Shown: one piece after another, positions 34,001 through 42,392 of the stretch
How the letters are laid out: the number at the start of each line of letters is the position of its first letter
Position numbering within the stretch: the first letter of the stretch is position 1
Position numbers and translations under genes: made by a program
From: Hyphomicrobiales bacterium
GTDB lineage: Bacteria; Pseudomonadota; Alphaproteobacteria; Rhizobiales; JACESI01
Reading direction: 5' to 3'
DNA: 64,000 nt
Assembly (NCBI GenBank): GCA_013911885.1
Contig: JACESI010000004.1
Location: 1 to 64,000 of the forward strand
The notes under the pieces: model-generated
Told to the model about the DNA's origin: nothing
Seen by the model: the letters and a program-made list of their open reading frames with translations, nothing else
Database searches by the model: none

Positions 34001-37000
34001 ATGAATGGTCAGCGAAGCATAGCCCGAACCTTCCAGAACGTGACGCCATTCTTCGATCGTCCGCTCGGCGCACAGGGGAAATTCCGGGTTGAGCGCGCGC
34101 TGATACCAGTTTGCCTCAAAGGCGAAAAGAACATCATGCAAAGGTGTTGGCTGTGTCTCGCTCAGGATCAGCCGGCCGTGCCGGTGCATTGCCTTTGCCG
34201 CATGCCTGAGAAGGGCTTCGGCATCGCTTTCGCGGTGAAGACCGTTTGCCGAGACAACGATGTCAACCGGCGCGCCCAGAGCGGCGAGGCTTTCGATCTC
34301 TTCGCTGGTGATGACGGAGACATTCGGCAGATCAAGGGTTTGAAGCTTCAGGAAACCAAGGGTTCGGCGGTCCGAGCCGCAGGTCACCAGGGCCCCGCGA
34401 CCCTTGTCCAGGAGTGGCAGCAGGCGAAGGGTGAGCGCACCGCCCGCATTGCCAATTTCGACGATCCGGAACGGACGGTCCGGCGGGAAACTCTCGATGA
34501 CGGCTGCAACCATGTGTGCAATTGTCGTCACATGGCCATCGGTTTCAGGTCCGGATGTTCGGTGCTGATCAAGGGTTGCAGGCTCGAACAGCGAGGGTTT
34601 TTCAGGTCTTGCGAAACCCTCACGCCTCAGATGCCACATGACATGGCTCAACATGGTGCATTCAGCGGACCATTCAGGATGATCGCGCATCACCGCGGCC
34701 AGGATATCGGCGCTTTCGGGAAGATCGATTGTCGCTGCAAGTTCCCATTCGTTCTGATCGGCTATGCTGCGGGACGCCTCAAAGCTCTCGCAAAGTCCAA
34801 GAAACGCATTGACCCGAACCAGATCTTCCGGGAGAAGGCGCCCGCGCTCGAGAAGCTGCTGCAGGTTTATGCGGCGATTTGTGGCGAGAGACTGCAACGC
34901 ATCGAAGGCGCAGCGCTGGGCGGCGGCGGCAAGAAGCAGGCGCGCTTCGGATCCCGGCCACGACTGGTTCAGGAAACAATTCTTTGGAAGGGGCGGCCCG
35001 TCCGGCGATCGTGCGACGGCTGACGCTGGCGCGTCGCCTGCAAGAGGGAGGAGGAGCGGGTGCGGGCTTGTCTGCGGGCGGAAATGGTAGGTGTAGTCGG
35101 AAAGCCGCTGATGCTGGACAAGCGATACTGCCCGGAACCGTGCGTCTTCGAGTTCGGCTATCACGCCGCCGTCCGCATCATAAAGCTGAAATTCCGCAGC
35201 GATGTTGCGCGGCGTCAGCCGCTTGATGTCGATCCGGGCGGAATGCGCCCTGACGCCGGGCTTTGCCACGCGCAGGCAGCCAAAACGGATCGGGATGAAG
35301 CCGCGTTGTATGTCATGCGGCTGATCGGTGTTGTAAAGCGCGATCAGGCCGTGAAAAGCAATATCGAGATCGCTCGGGTTGAGCAGGAAAGGTGCCGCGC
35401 CCGGCAAGGTTTCCCGATTGGCAAGCGGGGGCTCATAGGTCACCATCAGGTGATCATCCGCGCCAAGTTCGACCTTTGCCGCACGGGCGAAAGTCGGCCC
35501 GTACTCAAGGCCATGGGCAACGGAAAGCTCATAAAGCTGCTTCTTGTTCAGAAGCAGCGTCCGGCTCTCGTCTGCCGCGTTGCGCGGCGTCAAGGGATGG
35601 TTCTCCGTCAGCCGGGCGATCCTGGCCGTTGCGTTCAGGCTCCAGTCGTCGTCACTGAGCCGTTGCCGGCTCAAAATGGTGATGCTTGATGCGTCTGTCG
35701 AAATCTCTGTCCGGGTTTCGATCATCTTGTCGTCGGAAAGCTCGATGGCGCGGGAAATATCCATGTCGCGAACTTCGACGTGATCCGTGCCGAAATAGCT
35801 TTTGGCCGCTGAAAGCGCCATCTCGGCATAGGCAGCACCCGGTAAGATGGTCTTGCCGTCGACAATGTGATCGCCAAGCATCGGCAGCACATGGGCGTCG
35901 ATGTGACTGCGCCAGGAATGCGCATCGCTGTGTCCCGGATGCCCGAGAAGCATATGATAGTCACCGGCCTTCTGCCAGGAATCGACGGTTTCAGGCGATG
36001 ATTCGCGGCGATAGGCTCGGTTCTGCCAGGGGTAGCCCGGCAGGGTGATGTGGCGTTCCGCCGGAAACTTGCGCGCCTTTACAGGCGGCATGGCGCCGGA
36101 GGCCATGGCGGTGAGTGCTGCGAGTTCGCAGTGCCTGCCGCGTTCTGCGTCTTCTGTGTTGAGAGCGCTGGCGCGGGCCGGCTGTTTCAGGGTTTCAATG
36201 ATCGCGATGGTCTCGCTCGCATCGCTGAATGTTTCGCGCAGATTGTTGCGGAAGAGTGCGCGCGGGCCGATTTCGATGAAGATGCGGGCACCCTGATCAA
36301 AGGCCTCCTGTGCAGCCTCCATGAAGCGGACCGGCTCGCGAATGTTCCGCCACCAGTAATCCGCGGTGAGCTTGTTGCCGGCGCAGGTCTTACCGGTGAC
36401 GGTCGAAATGAAGGTGCCGGCGGATTTGGTCGGCCTCAGATCAGCAAGTGCGCGGCGGATGCCGCTCTCGACCGGGTCCATCAGCGGGCAGTGAAAGCCA
36501 TAGTCGAGATCAAGGATTTTGCCCGCGAAGCCGCGCTGCTTGGCGACAAGGACAAAGGCCTCGATGGCGGCGTGTTCGCCGGAAACAGTGATCGCCCTGG
36601 GCGCGTTGTTGGCGGCAAGCGCGATCACATGGCCACTTGAACGAATATCGGCAAGGATCGGCTCGGCTTCGGCTTTCGACAGGGTGCTGACCGCCATCCG
36701 CCCGCGGCCACGCGTGGTTTCCTGCTGCTGCGAGCGGGCGTGGATGACGCGGATGCCCTGTTCGATGGTGAGGGCGCCGGCAATCGTCGCGGCCGCGATT
36801 TCACCGACCGAATGGCCGAAACAGACCCGCGCCTCGATTCCCAAATCCTTGAGACAGGCAGCAATGGCGATCTGGAGTATGAAAAGAAGCGGCTGCGCGA
36901 TGGCGGTCGATTCAAGTTTCCCGGCAAGGGCCGGGTCTGACAGCATGTCGGCGACGCGCCAGCCGAATACCGGCTCCGCCTCTGCGCTCAACCGGTCAAT

Positions 37001-38737
37001 ATGCGCGCGGAAGCCCGGATTGCTGCTATATTCTTCCCACCCCATGCCGGCAAATTGCGCCCCGTTGCCGTTGAACACGAAAGCGATCGGGCGCGCGGCG
37101 CGGTCGGCGCGGCCGGTTGCAAGCGTCGCCCCTTCGCGCAGGACCTCGGATGCGTCGGTTGCCGCGAAATGTTCAAGGACATCGACCAAATGCGCCGGGC
37201 TGTTGGCGCGAACGGCGAGACAATCGGCGAGAAGCGGCCTTTGCGCCCGTACGGCTTCGGCGAGCGTTGCAATCGAAAGATCCGGATGTGCCTTAAGATA
37301 GTTCGCATAGTGTCCCGCGATGGCCCTGAGTGCGGGAACGCCGTGAGCGGAAAGCGTGAGCATGCCGCCGCCCTGCGTCGTGGCATCCGCCGTCTCGCGG
37401 CGTGGCTGAGGTTTGACCTCGCGCAGGATGACATGGGCGTTGGTGCCGCCAAAGCCGAAGGTACTGATGCCTGCATAGCGCGCCTTCCTCGATTTCGGCA
37501 GGGCGGTCTTTTTGGTCACGACTTCGAGTTTCAAGTCCGCAAACGGGATATCCGGGTTTGGTTGTTCAAAGTGCAGCGAAGGTGGAATGAAGCCTGACTC
37601 AAAACCGATGATCGCCTTGAGAACCCCGGCAAGGCCCGCCGCCGGTTCGAGATGACCGATATTCGATTTGATCGAGCCGATCAGCAGGGGTTTCTTGCGA
37701 TGCCTTGCAAGGTTCTCGCCGATGGCGCGCGCCTCCGCCGGGTCGCCGACGCGGGTTCCGGTGCCATGCGCTTCAAAAAAGGCGAGATCGTTTGGGTCGA
37801 CCTTCGCTTCGGCATAAAGGTTCTTGAGGAGCAGTCCCTGCGTCTTGTCCGATGGCAGAGAGACGCCGACGGTCTTGCCGTCGCTGTTGGTTGCCGCAGC
37901 TATGATCTCGGCGCGGCGGCGCGGCATCCGGATCGATTCGGGCGCGAGATCCGTGCGCTGGAGCACAAGAGCAACGGCCCCTTCAGCGCGCACATAGCCA
38001 GCCCCTCTGGCATCAAAGGCACGGCACAGACCTTCGCGAGACAGCATACCTGCGGACGAGAAGCCAATGAAGGAGAACGGGCTCAGGAGAGCGTTGACGC
38101 CGCCGACAATCGCGGTGTCGATCTTGCCTGATTTGAGCGCGCTCACCGCACTTTCCATGGCAACAAGCGATGACGAGCAGGCCGTATCGACAGTGAAGCT
38201 CGGCCCTTTGAAATCGAAAATATACGATATCCGGTTCGAAATCAGCGACATCGTATTGCCGGTCATCATATAGGGATCAGTGGAGCCAGTGTCCAAAGGA
38301 TGCTGGTCGCGGTGATCGGTTGACGACGCCCCGATGAAGACACCAACCTTCTGACCGGCGAGATTGGTGTGCGGGATGCCCGCATCCTCGATCGCTTCCC
38401 AGACCACCTGAAGCAGAAGCCGCTGCTGCGGGTCCATCTGCGTTGCCTCGCGCGGTGAAATCCCAAAAGGGGCCGGATCGAAATCCCATATATTGTCAAT
38501 AATGCCAGCAGCGAATGTGTAGGTTTTGCCCGGCATCCCGGGATTTGGATGGAAATAGCGCGCCTTGACAAAACGGTCAGATGGTATCTCGCTCACCGCG
38601 CAGCGTCCGTCCAGAATGAGATCGCGAAGCGCCGCATAATCGGCCGCACCGGGCAGGCGGCAGCCGACGCCCATCACGCCAATGGCTGGCGGGGTTCGTT
38701 GCAAACGTGCAGCAGGAGCGGGGGATGATGCCGACAT
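31016..38737 (-). CDS. rkpA: Type I fatty-acid/polyketide synthase (RkpA-like)
   Basis: A 2573-aa single-module megasynthase. Domain order by motif: KS with active Cys187 (VDTACSSSLVA), His324 (EAHGTGT) and His362 (NIGHLE); AT with Ser643 (GHSVGE) and a YGFH specificity motif (about 746-749); DH with His957 (GDHIVDGKTILPG); a methyltransferase-like region around 1424-1437; ER (GGAGGVGLAAIQIA); KR (GGLGGFGMEII); ACP with Ser about 2492 (LGMDSLMG). A full reducing set predicts a saturated acyl chain built by iteration. There is no thioesterase: release is likely through the adjacent alpha-oxoamine synthase. Size and neighbourhood match RkpA of rhizobial capsule (K-antigen) loci. ATG 38737 has only a weak ribosome site. 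Confidence 0.92.
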   Translation of the reverse strand: MSASSPAPAARLQRTPPAIGVMGVGCRLPGAADYAALRDLILDGRCAVSEIPSDRFVKARYFHPNPGMPGKTYTFAAGIIDNIWDFDPAPFGISPREATQMDPQQRLLLQVVWEAIEDAGIPHTNLAGQKVGVFIGASSTDHRDQHPLDTGSTDPYMMTGNTMSLISNRISYIFDFKGPSFTVDTACSSSLVAMESAVSALKSGKIDTAIVGGVNALLSPFSFIGFSSAGMLSREGLCRAFDARGAGYVRAEGAVALVLQRTDLAPESIRMPRRRAEIIAAATNSDGKTVGVSLPSDKTQGLLLKNLYAEAKVDPNDLAFFEAHGTGTRVGDPAEARAIGENLARHRKKPLLIGSIKSNIGHLEPAAGLAGVLKAIIGFESGFIPPSLHFEQPNPDIPFADLKLEVVTKKTALPKSRKARYAGISTFGFGGTNAHVILREVKPQPRRETADATTQGGGMLTLSAHGVPALRAIAGHYANYLKAHPDLSIATLAEAVRAQRPLLADCLAVRANSPAHLVDVLEHFAATDASEVLREGATLATGRADRAARPIAFVFNGNGAQFAGMGWEEYSSNPGFRAHIDRLSAEAEPVFGWRVADMLSDPALAGKLESTAIAQPLLFILQIAIAACLKDLGIEARVCFGHSVGEIAAATIAGALTIEQGIRVIHARSQQQETTRGRGRMAVSTLSKAEAEPILADIRSSGHVIALAANNAPRAITVSGEHAAIEAFVLVAKQRGFAGKILDLDYGFHCPLMDPVESGIRRALADLRPTKSAGTFISTVTGKTCAGNKLTADYWWRNIREPVRFMEAAQEAFDQGARIFIEIGPRALFRNNLRETFSDASETIAIIETLKQPARASALNTEDAERGRHCELAALTAMASGAMPPVKARKFPAERHITLPGYPWQNRAYRRESSPETVDSWQKAGDYHMLLGHPGHSDAHSWRSHIDAHVLPMLGDHIVDGKTILPGAAYAEMALSAAKSYFGTDHVEVRDMDISRAIELSDDKMIETRTEISTDASSITILSRQRLSDDDWSLNATARIARLTENHPLTPRNAADESRTLLLNKKQLYELSVAHGLEYGPTFARAAKVELGADDHLMVTYEPPLANRETLPGAAPFLLNPSDLDIAFHGLIALYNTDQPHDIQRGFIPIRFGCLRVAKPGVRAHSARIDIKRLTPRNIAAEFQLYDADGGVIAELEDARFRAVSLVQHQRLSDYTYHFRPQTSPHPLLLPLAGDAPASAVARSPDGPPLPKNCFLNQSWPGSEARLLLAAAAQRCAFDALQSLATNRRINLQQLLERGRLLPEDLVRVNAFLGLCESFEASRSIADQNEWELAATIDLPESADILAAVMRDHPEWSAECTMLSHVMWHLRREGFARPEKPSLFEPATLDQHRTSGPETDGHVTTIAHMVAAVIESFPPDRPFRIVEIGNAGGALTLRLLPLLDKGRGALVTCGSDRRTLGFLKLQTLDLPNVSVITSEEIESLAALGAPVDIVVSANGLHRESDAEALLRHAAKAMHRHGRLILSETQPTPLHDVLFAFEANWYQRALNPEFPLCAERTIEEWRHVLEGSGYASLTIHAADDEGLPAFVMHGLRQHIATKPASNVVVLRDKQETDHRPVESPPHRLLMLTRNERRAFAERLEKATPREVEIVDLSEADGRLAMARFSAMASQGRSFDVLDLTLGSDPLDQTVLSGHLKRLNALLNGFEPLVGTLWIAAIGGARTIAGLGSANPNATAIWTYARTVRNEYPELTVRTFDIAEGLSDEAAVPLLASHLCSHLASGIATSAAPSSAWSEAILAAHGCVELVADFGLPAIAAPAARPLEGDLASTLHFEDLAGVDELAWQHRQRQAPGSHQVEVEVVATGLNFRDVMWTLGILPDEALEDGFAGPTLGFECAGRISAVGADVANLRIGDPVLALGPACFSSHVLVSDVCVVPLQAELDLVAAATIPVTFLTAYYALHALARLEKDEWVLIHGGAGGVGLAAIQIAQWQGAQIIATAGTQEKRDLLRTLGVDHVLDSRSLDFVDDVRRITKEGIDCVLNSLSGEAMERGIELLKPFGRFLELGKRDYYGNTKIGLRPFRRNITYFGIDADQLLAEKPELARQLFRELMALFENGTLAPLLYRKFDGSAISDAFRLMQKSGHIGKIVVTPTAPETIAARAAEKPVTFSGDGHFLVVGGLGGFGMEIIPWLSRKGARQITVISRSGTVTSEQQAVFDSLAAAGTRVSAVACDVADATALSAVLAALRQSAPIKGVIHAAMVLRDGLIASMSDADIDAVLNPKVKGAELLHELTKSDPIETFILFSSITTIIGNPGQANYVAANGYMEGLARMRRIEGLPALAIGWGAITDVGYLARHRVVADTIAKRSGTLKFTAGQALRALERIISLDDGSPARAFAGVAPMNWAVAKGGLAILRTAPFLSFSRRADQSTQRVSETLDLAALIAGKTEPEARAIICAILAKEVSLVLRTPVEDVNVKRPLTDLGMDSLMGVELRMTAQQKLGIDIPLASIANGVSVEEIAKKILMRLNSGVSEQGSNLMNELSSYHIDSEDYSDQIKTFASQLKNTDL

Positions 38738-39041
38738 ATAAAACCGGTTACTCTTCTATCTTAATTAAACAGAACAAGCCGCGCGTAGCCAGCCGCCCCC
38801 AGGACAACCGTCGGCTTAAATCTGGTCGGTCAAACCGCAGTTAAACCCAGATCATCTGCTGGGAACATTAAACTTTTATTTCCTATAACCTCAACAATGT
38901 GAATTGTTTGCGTCATCATTAATCGGCAGTTGCGATAATGTGGTAATTCGACGTCACCATGGCGCTGAATCAATGTCAAACGGTAAAGCAGCTTGAACCG
39001 CGGACAGGCGTTTGATATTCGACGCTCTATCAGGATTATTC
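38738..39041. other. Divergent promoter region between rkpA-like and exporter genes
   Basis: 304 bases without a gene. The part from 38850 to 38945 is clearly A/T-rich and should hold the divergent promoters for the megasynthase and the exporter. No operator palindrome stands out. Confidence 0.55.
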
Positions 39042-40208
39042 ATGACGTGTGACGCGAACCGATCGGCAGGAATTTTGACTTTCAGAGCGGCCATTCTTTT
39101 CGCGGCTTTTGTGATCCTGTCGGGTTGCGCCTTCATTCCGTCTTCCGGGCCGAGCGCCGGTCGGATCGCCAGTCAGGCGGAGGTCGACGGCAAGTTCAAT
39201 TACATGCTCGTCAATCTCGATTCGGCCGCGACAAATGTTCTGAGCGCTTATGTGCCGAGCACGTTTGCCGAGCGTTTCACCACCAAGAATGTGCGTTCGA
39301 ACCGCCACACGATCGGTGTCGGCGATGTGCTCAACATCACGATTTTCGAGGCAGGACCGGGTGGTCTTTTTTCGACAGCGGAAGGGCGCACGGCGAACTT
39401 TCCCGCTGTGCAGGTATCCGAAAGCGGCCAGATTTCGCTTCCCTATACGGGTGTGATCGACGTTGATGGCGACACGCCGGTTCGGGTCCAGAACAAGATC
39501 GTGGCGCGGCTCGCGGGCCAGGCAATCGAGCCGCAGGCGCTTGTCGTCGTCGCGGACAACCAGTCGAATTCGGTGGTGGTCGGTGGCGATGTGAATAGGC
39601 CGGGCCGGTATCCTCTCTCCCTCGGCGAGACCTCGTTGCTCGACATTATCGCACTTGCCGGCGGATCGTCCGGTCCGACGCAGGAAACCTTCGTCACCTT
39701 CATCCGTGGCGGAACGCAAGGGCGGCAACTTCTCCATACGATCATTGATAATGGCGGGGAGAACATCAAGATCAATGCTGGTGACCGCATCATCCTGCGC
39801 CGGGAGCCTGAGGCGTTCGTGGTCCTTGGAGCCGTCAACCGGCCGGGCACATTCCCGATCACTTCGACGCGCACCAATCTTCTTGAAGCGGTCGGTGCCG
39901 CGAGCGGCTTTTCGGATCAGCGCGCAAACCGGCGTGGCCTCTTCGTTCTGCGCTTTGAGCCACGTGCAGTGGCCGCGCATTTCGGAACAATTCCAGCCGA
40001 GCTTGCGGGGGAGCAGGTCCCGGTCATCTACCGCCTGCAACTCCAGGATCCGGTCACCTATTTTGCAGCCCGCAATTTCATTATCCGCGACAAGGATGCG
40101 GTATTCGTTGCGAACTCCGTCTTCACGGATGTGAACAAGGTGCTTGGGCTGTTCTCACAGGTCCTGTCGCCTGCCGGGCGCGCAATCAGCGTTGGGAATA
40201 CTTTCTAG
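39042..40208 (+). CDS. Polysaccharide export lipoprotein (Wza/KpsD-type OPX protein)
   Basis: A 388-aa outer-membrane export protein. The lipobox is VILSGC; the polysaccharide-export domain follows (HTIGVGDVLNITIFEAGPGG, about 95-115), then two SLBB-type repeats (VVVGGDVNRPGRYPLSLG and FVVLGAVNRPGTFPITST). It should form the outer-membrane portal for capsule or exopolysaccharide. The ATG at 39042 follows AGGA; a TTG at 39012 is the alternative. The 3' end overlaps the convergent SDR gene by 4 bp. Confidence 0.92.
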   Translation: MTCDANRSAGILTFRAAILFAAFVILSGCAFIPSSGPSAGRIASQAEVDGKFNYMLVNLDSAATNVLSAYVPSTFAERFTTKNVRSNRHTIGVGDVLNITIFEAGPGGLFSTAEGRTANFPAVQVSESGQISLPYTGVIDVDGDTPVRVQNKIVARLAGQAIEPQALVVVADNQSNSVVVGGDVNRPGRYPLSLGETSLLDIIALAGGSSGPTQETFVTFIRGGTQGRQLLHTIIDNGGENIKINAGDRIILRREPEAFVVLGAVNRPGTFPITSTRTNLLEAVGAASGFSDQRANRRGLFVLRFEPRAVAAHFGTIPAELAGEQVPVIYRLQLQDPVTYFAARNFIIRDKDAVFVANSVFTDVNKVLGLFSQVLSPAGRAISVGNTF

Positions 40209-41005
40209 TCTCTGCGAATCGTGAAGCGCTGGCTGCGACCCAGAAAGGCCCTGAGACGCCAGGGCAACAGGTTCGCGAGCCGTGTCAGGATCACGAGGAC
40301 GAGCGGAAAGGCGATCTGCGACCGGTTTTGCCGGACGCCCTTCAGGATGATCTCCGCCGCCTTTTGAGCACTCATCAAGCCCGGCAGGTCGCCTTTCTGG
40401 GCGCGGGTCATATCGCTCATGATATGGCCGGGGCGTACATCCGTCACGAGCACGTTGTCAGCGGCAAGTTTCTCGCGCAGAGCACCTGCATAAGCGCTGA
40501 GCCCTGCTTTGGAGGCGGAATAGGCGGCGGCGTCAGCCAGGGGATAGTGCGCGGCCAGCGAACTGATCACGATGATCCTGCCTTTCCGCCGACCGCGCAT
40601 GCAAGTTGCTGCGGCATGGATAAGGGCGATCGACGCGCTGAGGTTCACTTCTATAATGGCAAGTTCGGCTGCAATCCGCTCCATGCCGCCCGGCTCCCGC
40701 GCACCATCGAAAAGCCCGGCATTGATGTAAATGGCATCGAGGGGATGGGCGGCATCGAGTGCCTTGAGGCGACTTATGGCTGCCGCGGTATCGCGCAGAT
40801 CAGCGCAAACAAGATCAACTTCCGCACCCTTCTCGGTGCAGAGCGCCTCGACCTTTTCGAGAGCCGTCCGATCGCGCGCCCAAAGGATCAGGCGGGTTCC
40901 GGGCTCAGCCGATGCTGAGGCAAGTGCCGCGCCGAGCCCGCGGCTTGCGCCGGTTATCAGGATATTCTGCGGCAAGCTTCCCCCGGATAGTGATCGACTT
41001 TGCAA
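40205..41005 (-). CDS. Short-chain dehydrogenase/reductase (RkpH-like)
   Basis: A 266-aa SDR. The cofactor motif is LITGASRGLGAALA, the catalytic serine lies in IIVISSLAAHYP, and the YxxxK motif is YSASKAG. The C-terminus has a hydrophobic segment (FPLVLVILTRLANLLP), suggesting membrane contact. In Sinorhizobium an SDR gene (rkpH) sits in the rkpAGHIJ group, so it may reduce the ketone made by the alpha-oxoamine synthase. The start is TTG (41005, or 40975 before MPQNILITG); no ATG fits. Confidence 0.85.
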   Translation of the reverse strand: MQSRSLSGGSLPQNILITGASRGLGAALASASAEPGTRLILWARDRTALEKVEALCTEKGAEVDLVCADLRDTAAAISRLKALDAAHPLDAIYINAGLFDGAREPGGMERIAAELAIIEVNLSASIALIHAAATCMRGRRKGRIIVISSLAAHYPLADAAAYSASKAGLSAYAGALREKLAADNVLVTDVRPGHIMSDMTRAQKGDLPGLMSAQKAAEIILKGVRQNRSQIAFPLVLVILTRLANLLPWRLRAFLGRSQRFTIRRD

Positions 41006-41085
41006 GACGCCATGACTTGGTGCATTAAGAATGGCGCCTGTCGTTTTCTATCACCCGACCGACCCGGAAACCAAGCCTCTTTCGC

Positions 41086-42384
41086 ATGATCAAATCTGCC
41101 GACACAAGACCCAGGACCTTTCTGATCCTTCAGGGGCCGCCATCACGGTTTTGCCGCCATCTCGGCGACGGCTTGCGCGCGCGGGGCCATACCTGCCTCA
41201 GGATCAATCTCTGTGCCGCAGATTTTTTCATGTGGATGGGCAGGCCTGCTTATAATTACACGGGGAAATTCAAGCATTTCGCGGGTTATCTCGAACAGTT
41301 CGTCGAAGCGCACGGGGTCACAGACATCCTTTATTATGCAGACCGGCTGCCCTATCACCGTGTCGCCGCCGATGTGGCGCGGGCGCGTGGAATTCGTACT
41401 TTCACTTATGAGTTCGGCTATTTGCGACCGGACTGGATCACGCTTGAATGCAATGGCATGTCGTCCCAGTCGCATTTTCCCGAGGATCCCGTGCATATCC
41501 TCAAAGCTGCCGAGGGTCTGTCGGAGCCCCAAACAGGGCCCTTCAACAGTTTTACCTTCCAGCAGGAAGCGCTGCACGAAGTCATTTTCCACCTTGTCAA
41601 TTATTTCGTCCGCATTCCCTTCATTCACTACCGGCGTGATCGCTATTACTCGGAACTTGTCGAATATCTTTGCTACATTCCGAAACTCCTAACAGCAGAT
41701 CGCCGGCAACGCCGTGCCGAGGCGACCGTGCTTCGGCTGACGCAGCACAAGGTGAAATATTTCCTTTATGCAATGCAGATGCAGAACGATTACCAGTTGC
41801 GGGCAAACAGTCCGTATCGTTTGCAGGAAACGGCGCTCTGCGAGGTGATTGCGTCCTTCGCGGCAAATGCCGATCAGAAATCGGAACTCGTCTTCAAGGT
41901 CCATCCGCTCGATAACGGTATGGAGCCATGGGAGAAGATCATCGCAGATGCTGCTTCGGCTCATGGTGTTGGCGCGCGGGTTCATTTCATCGAGGGCGGC
42001 GATCTCGGTGCGTTGCTTTCGGGGGCCGCCGGACTGTTGATGATCAACAGCACCACGGCGCTTCAGGCCCTCAGACTGAATTGCCCGGTCAAAGTGCTGG
42101 GCATGGCGATTTATGATATTCGCGGTTTGACCCATCAGGGGAAACTTGATGATTTCTGGCGTGATCCGACCCGCCCTGACGCGGCCTTGCGGGATGCCTT
42201 CTTCCGGTTGCTTGCAGCAACGATCCAGGTGCGGGGCAACTTCTATAACCCGGTCGCAAGGGCGCATGCTATTGTGGAAATGGTTGACAGGCTCGAGGCA
42301 AACCGTGTCAATCAACCAGGTGCTTACGTTGATCCGCCGCCCCGTCTCGAGCGGGCGCGCCAACTTGGCGTACCGTTCGCGTGA
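41086..42384 (+). CDS. Capsule polysaccharide synthesis protein, KpsS/RkpJ-like (first copy)
   Basis: A 432-aa protein of the Capsule_synth family (PF05159), to which the Kdo transferases KpsC/KpsS belong; they build the poly-Kdo linker between lipid and capsule. Conserved pieces: FEYGYLRPDW-like GYLRPDWITLECNG, SSQSHFPEDP, QLRANSPYRLQE, ELVFKVHPLDNG and IYDIRGLTHQGKLDDFW. It is followed 8 nt later by a paralogue with the same pieces. The ribosome site is weak. A membrane-peripheral cytoplasmic role is expected. Confidence 0.88.
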   Translation: MIKSADTRPRTFLILQGPPSRFCRHLGDGLRARGHTCLRINLCAADFFMWMGRPAYNYTGKFKHFAGYLEQFVEAHGVTDILYYADRLPYHRVAADVARARGIRTFTYEFGYLRPDWITLECNGMSSQSHFPEDPVHILKAAEGLSEPQTGPFNSFTFQQEALHEVIFHLVNYFVRIPFIHYRRDRYYSELVEYLCYIPKLLTADRRQRRAEATVLRLTQHKVKYFLYAMQMQNDYQLRANSPYRLQETALCEVIASFAANADQKSELVFKVHPLDNGMEPWEKIIADAASAHGVGARVHFIEGGDLGALLSGAAGLLMINSTTALQALRLNCPVKVLGMAIYDIRGLTHQGKLDDFWRDPTRPDAALRDAFFRLLAATIQVRGNFYNPVARAHAIVEMVDRLEANRVNQPGAYVDPPPRLERARQLGVPFA

Positions 42385-42392
42385 GGTCAGCG

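Noticed and set aside
31655..35023. Two long plus-strand frames within the megasynthase
   Set aside because: Both oppose continuous, motif-bearing domains of the megasynthase.
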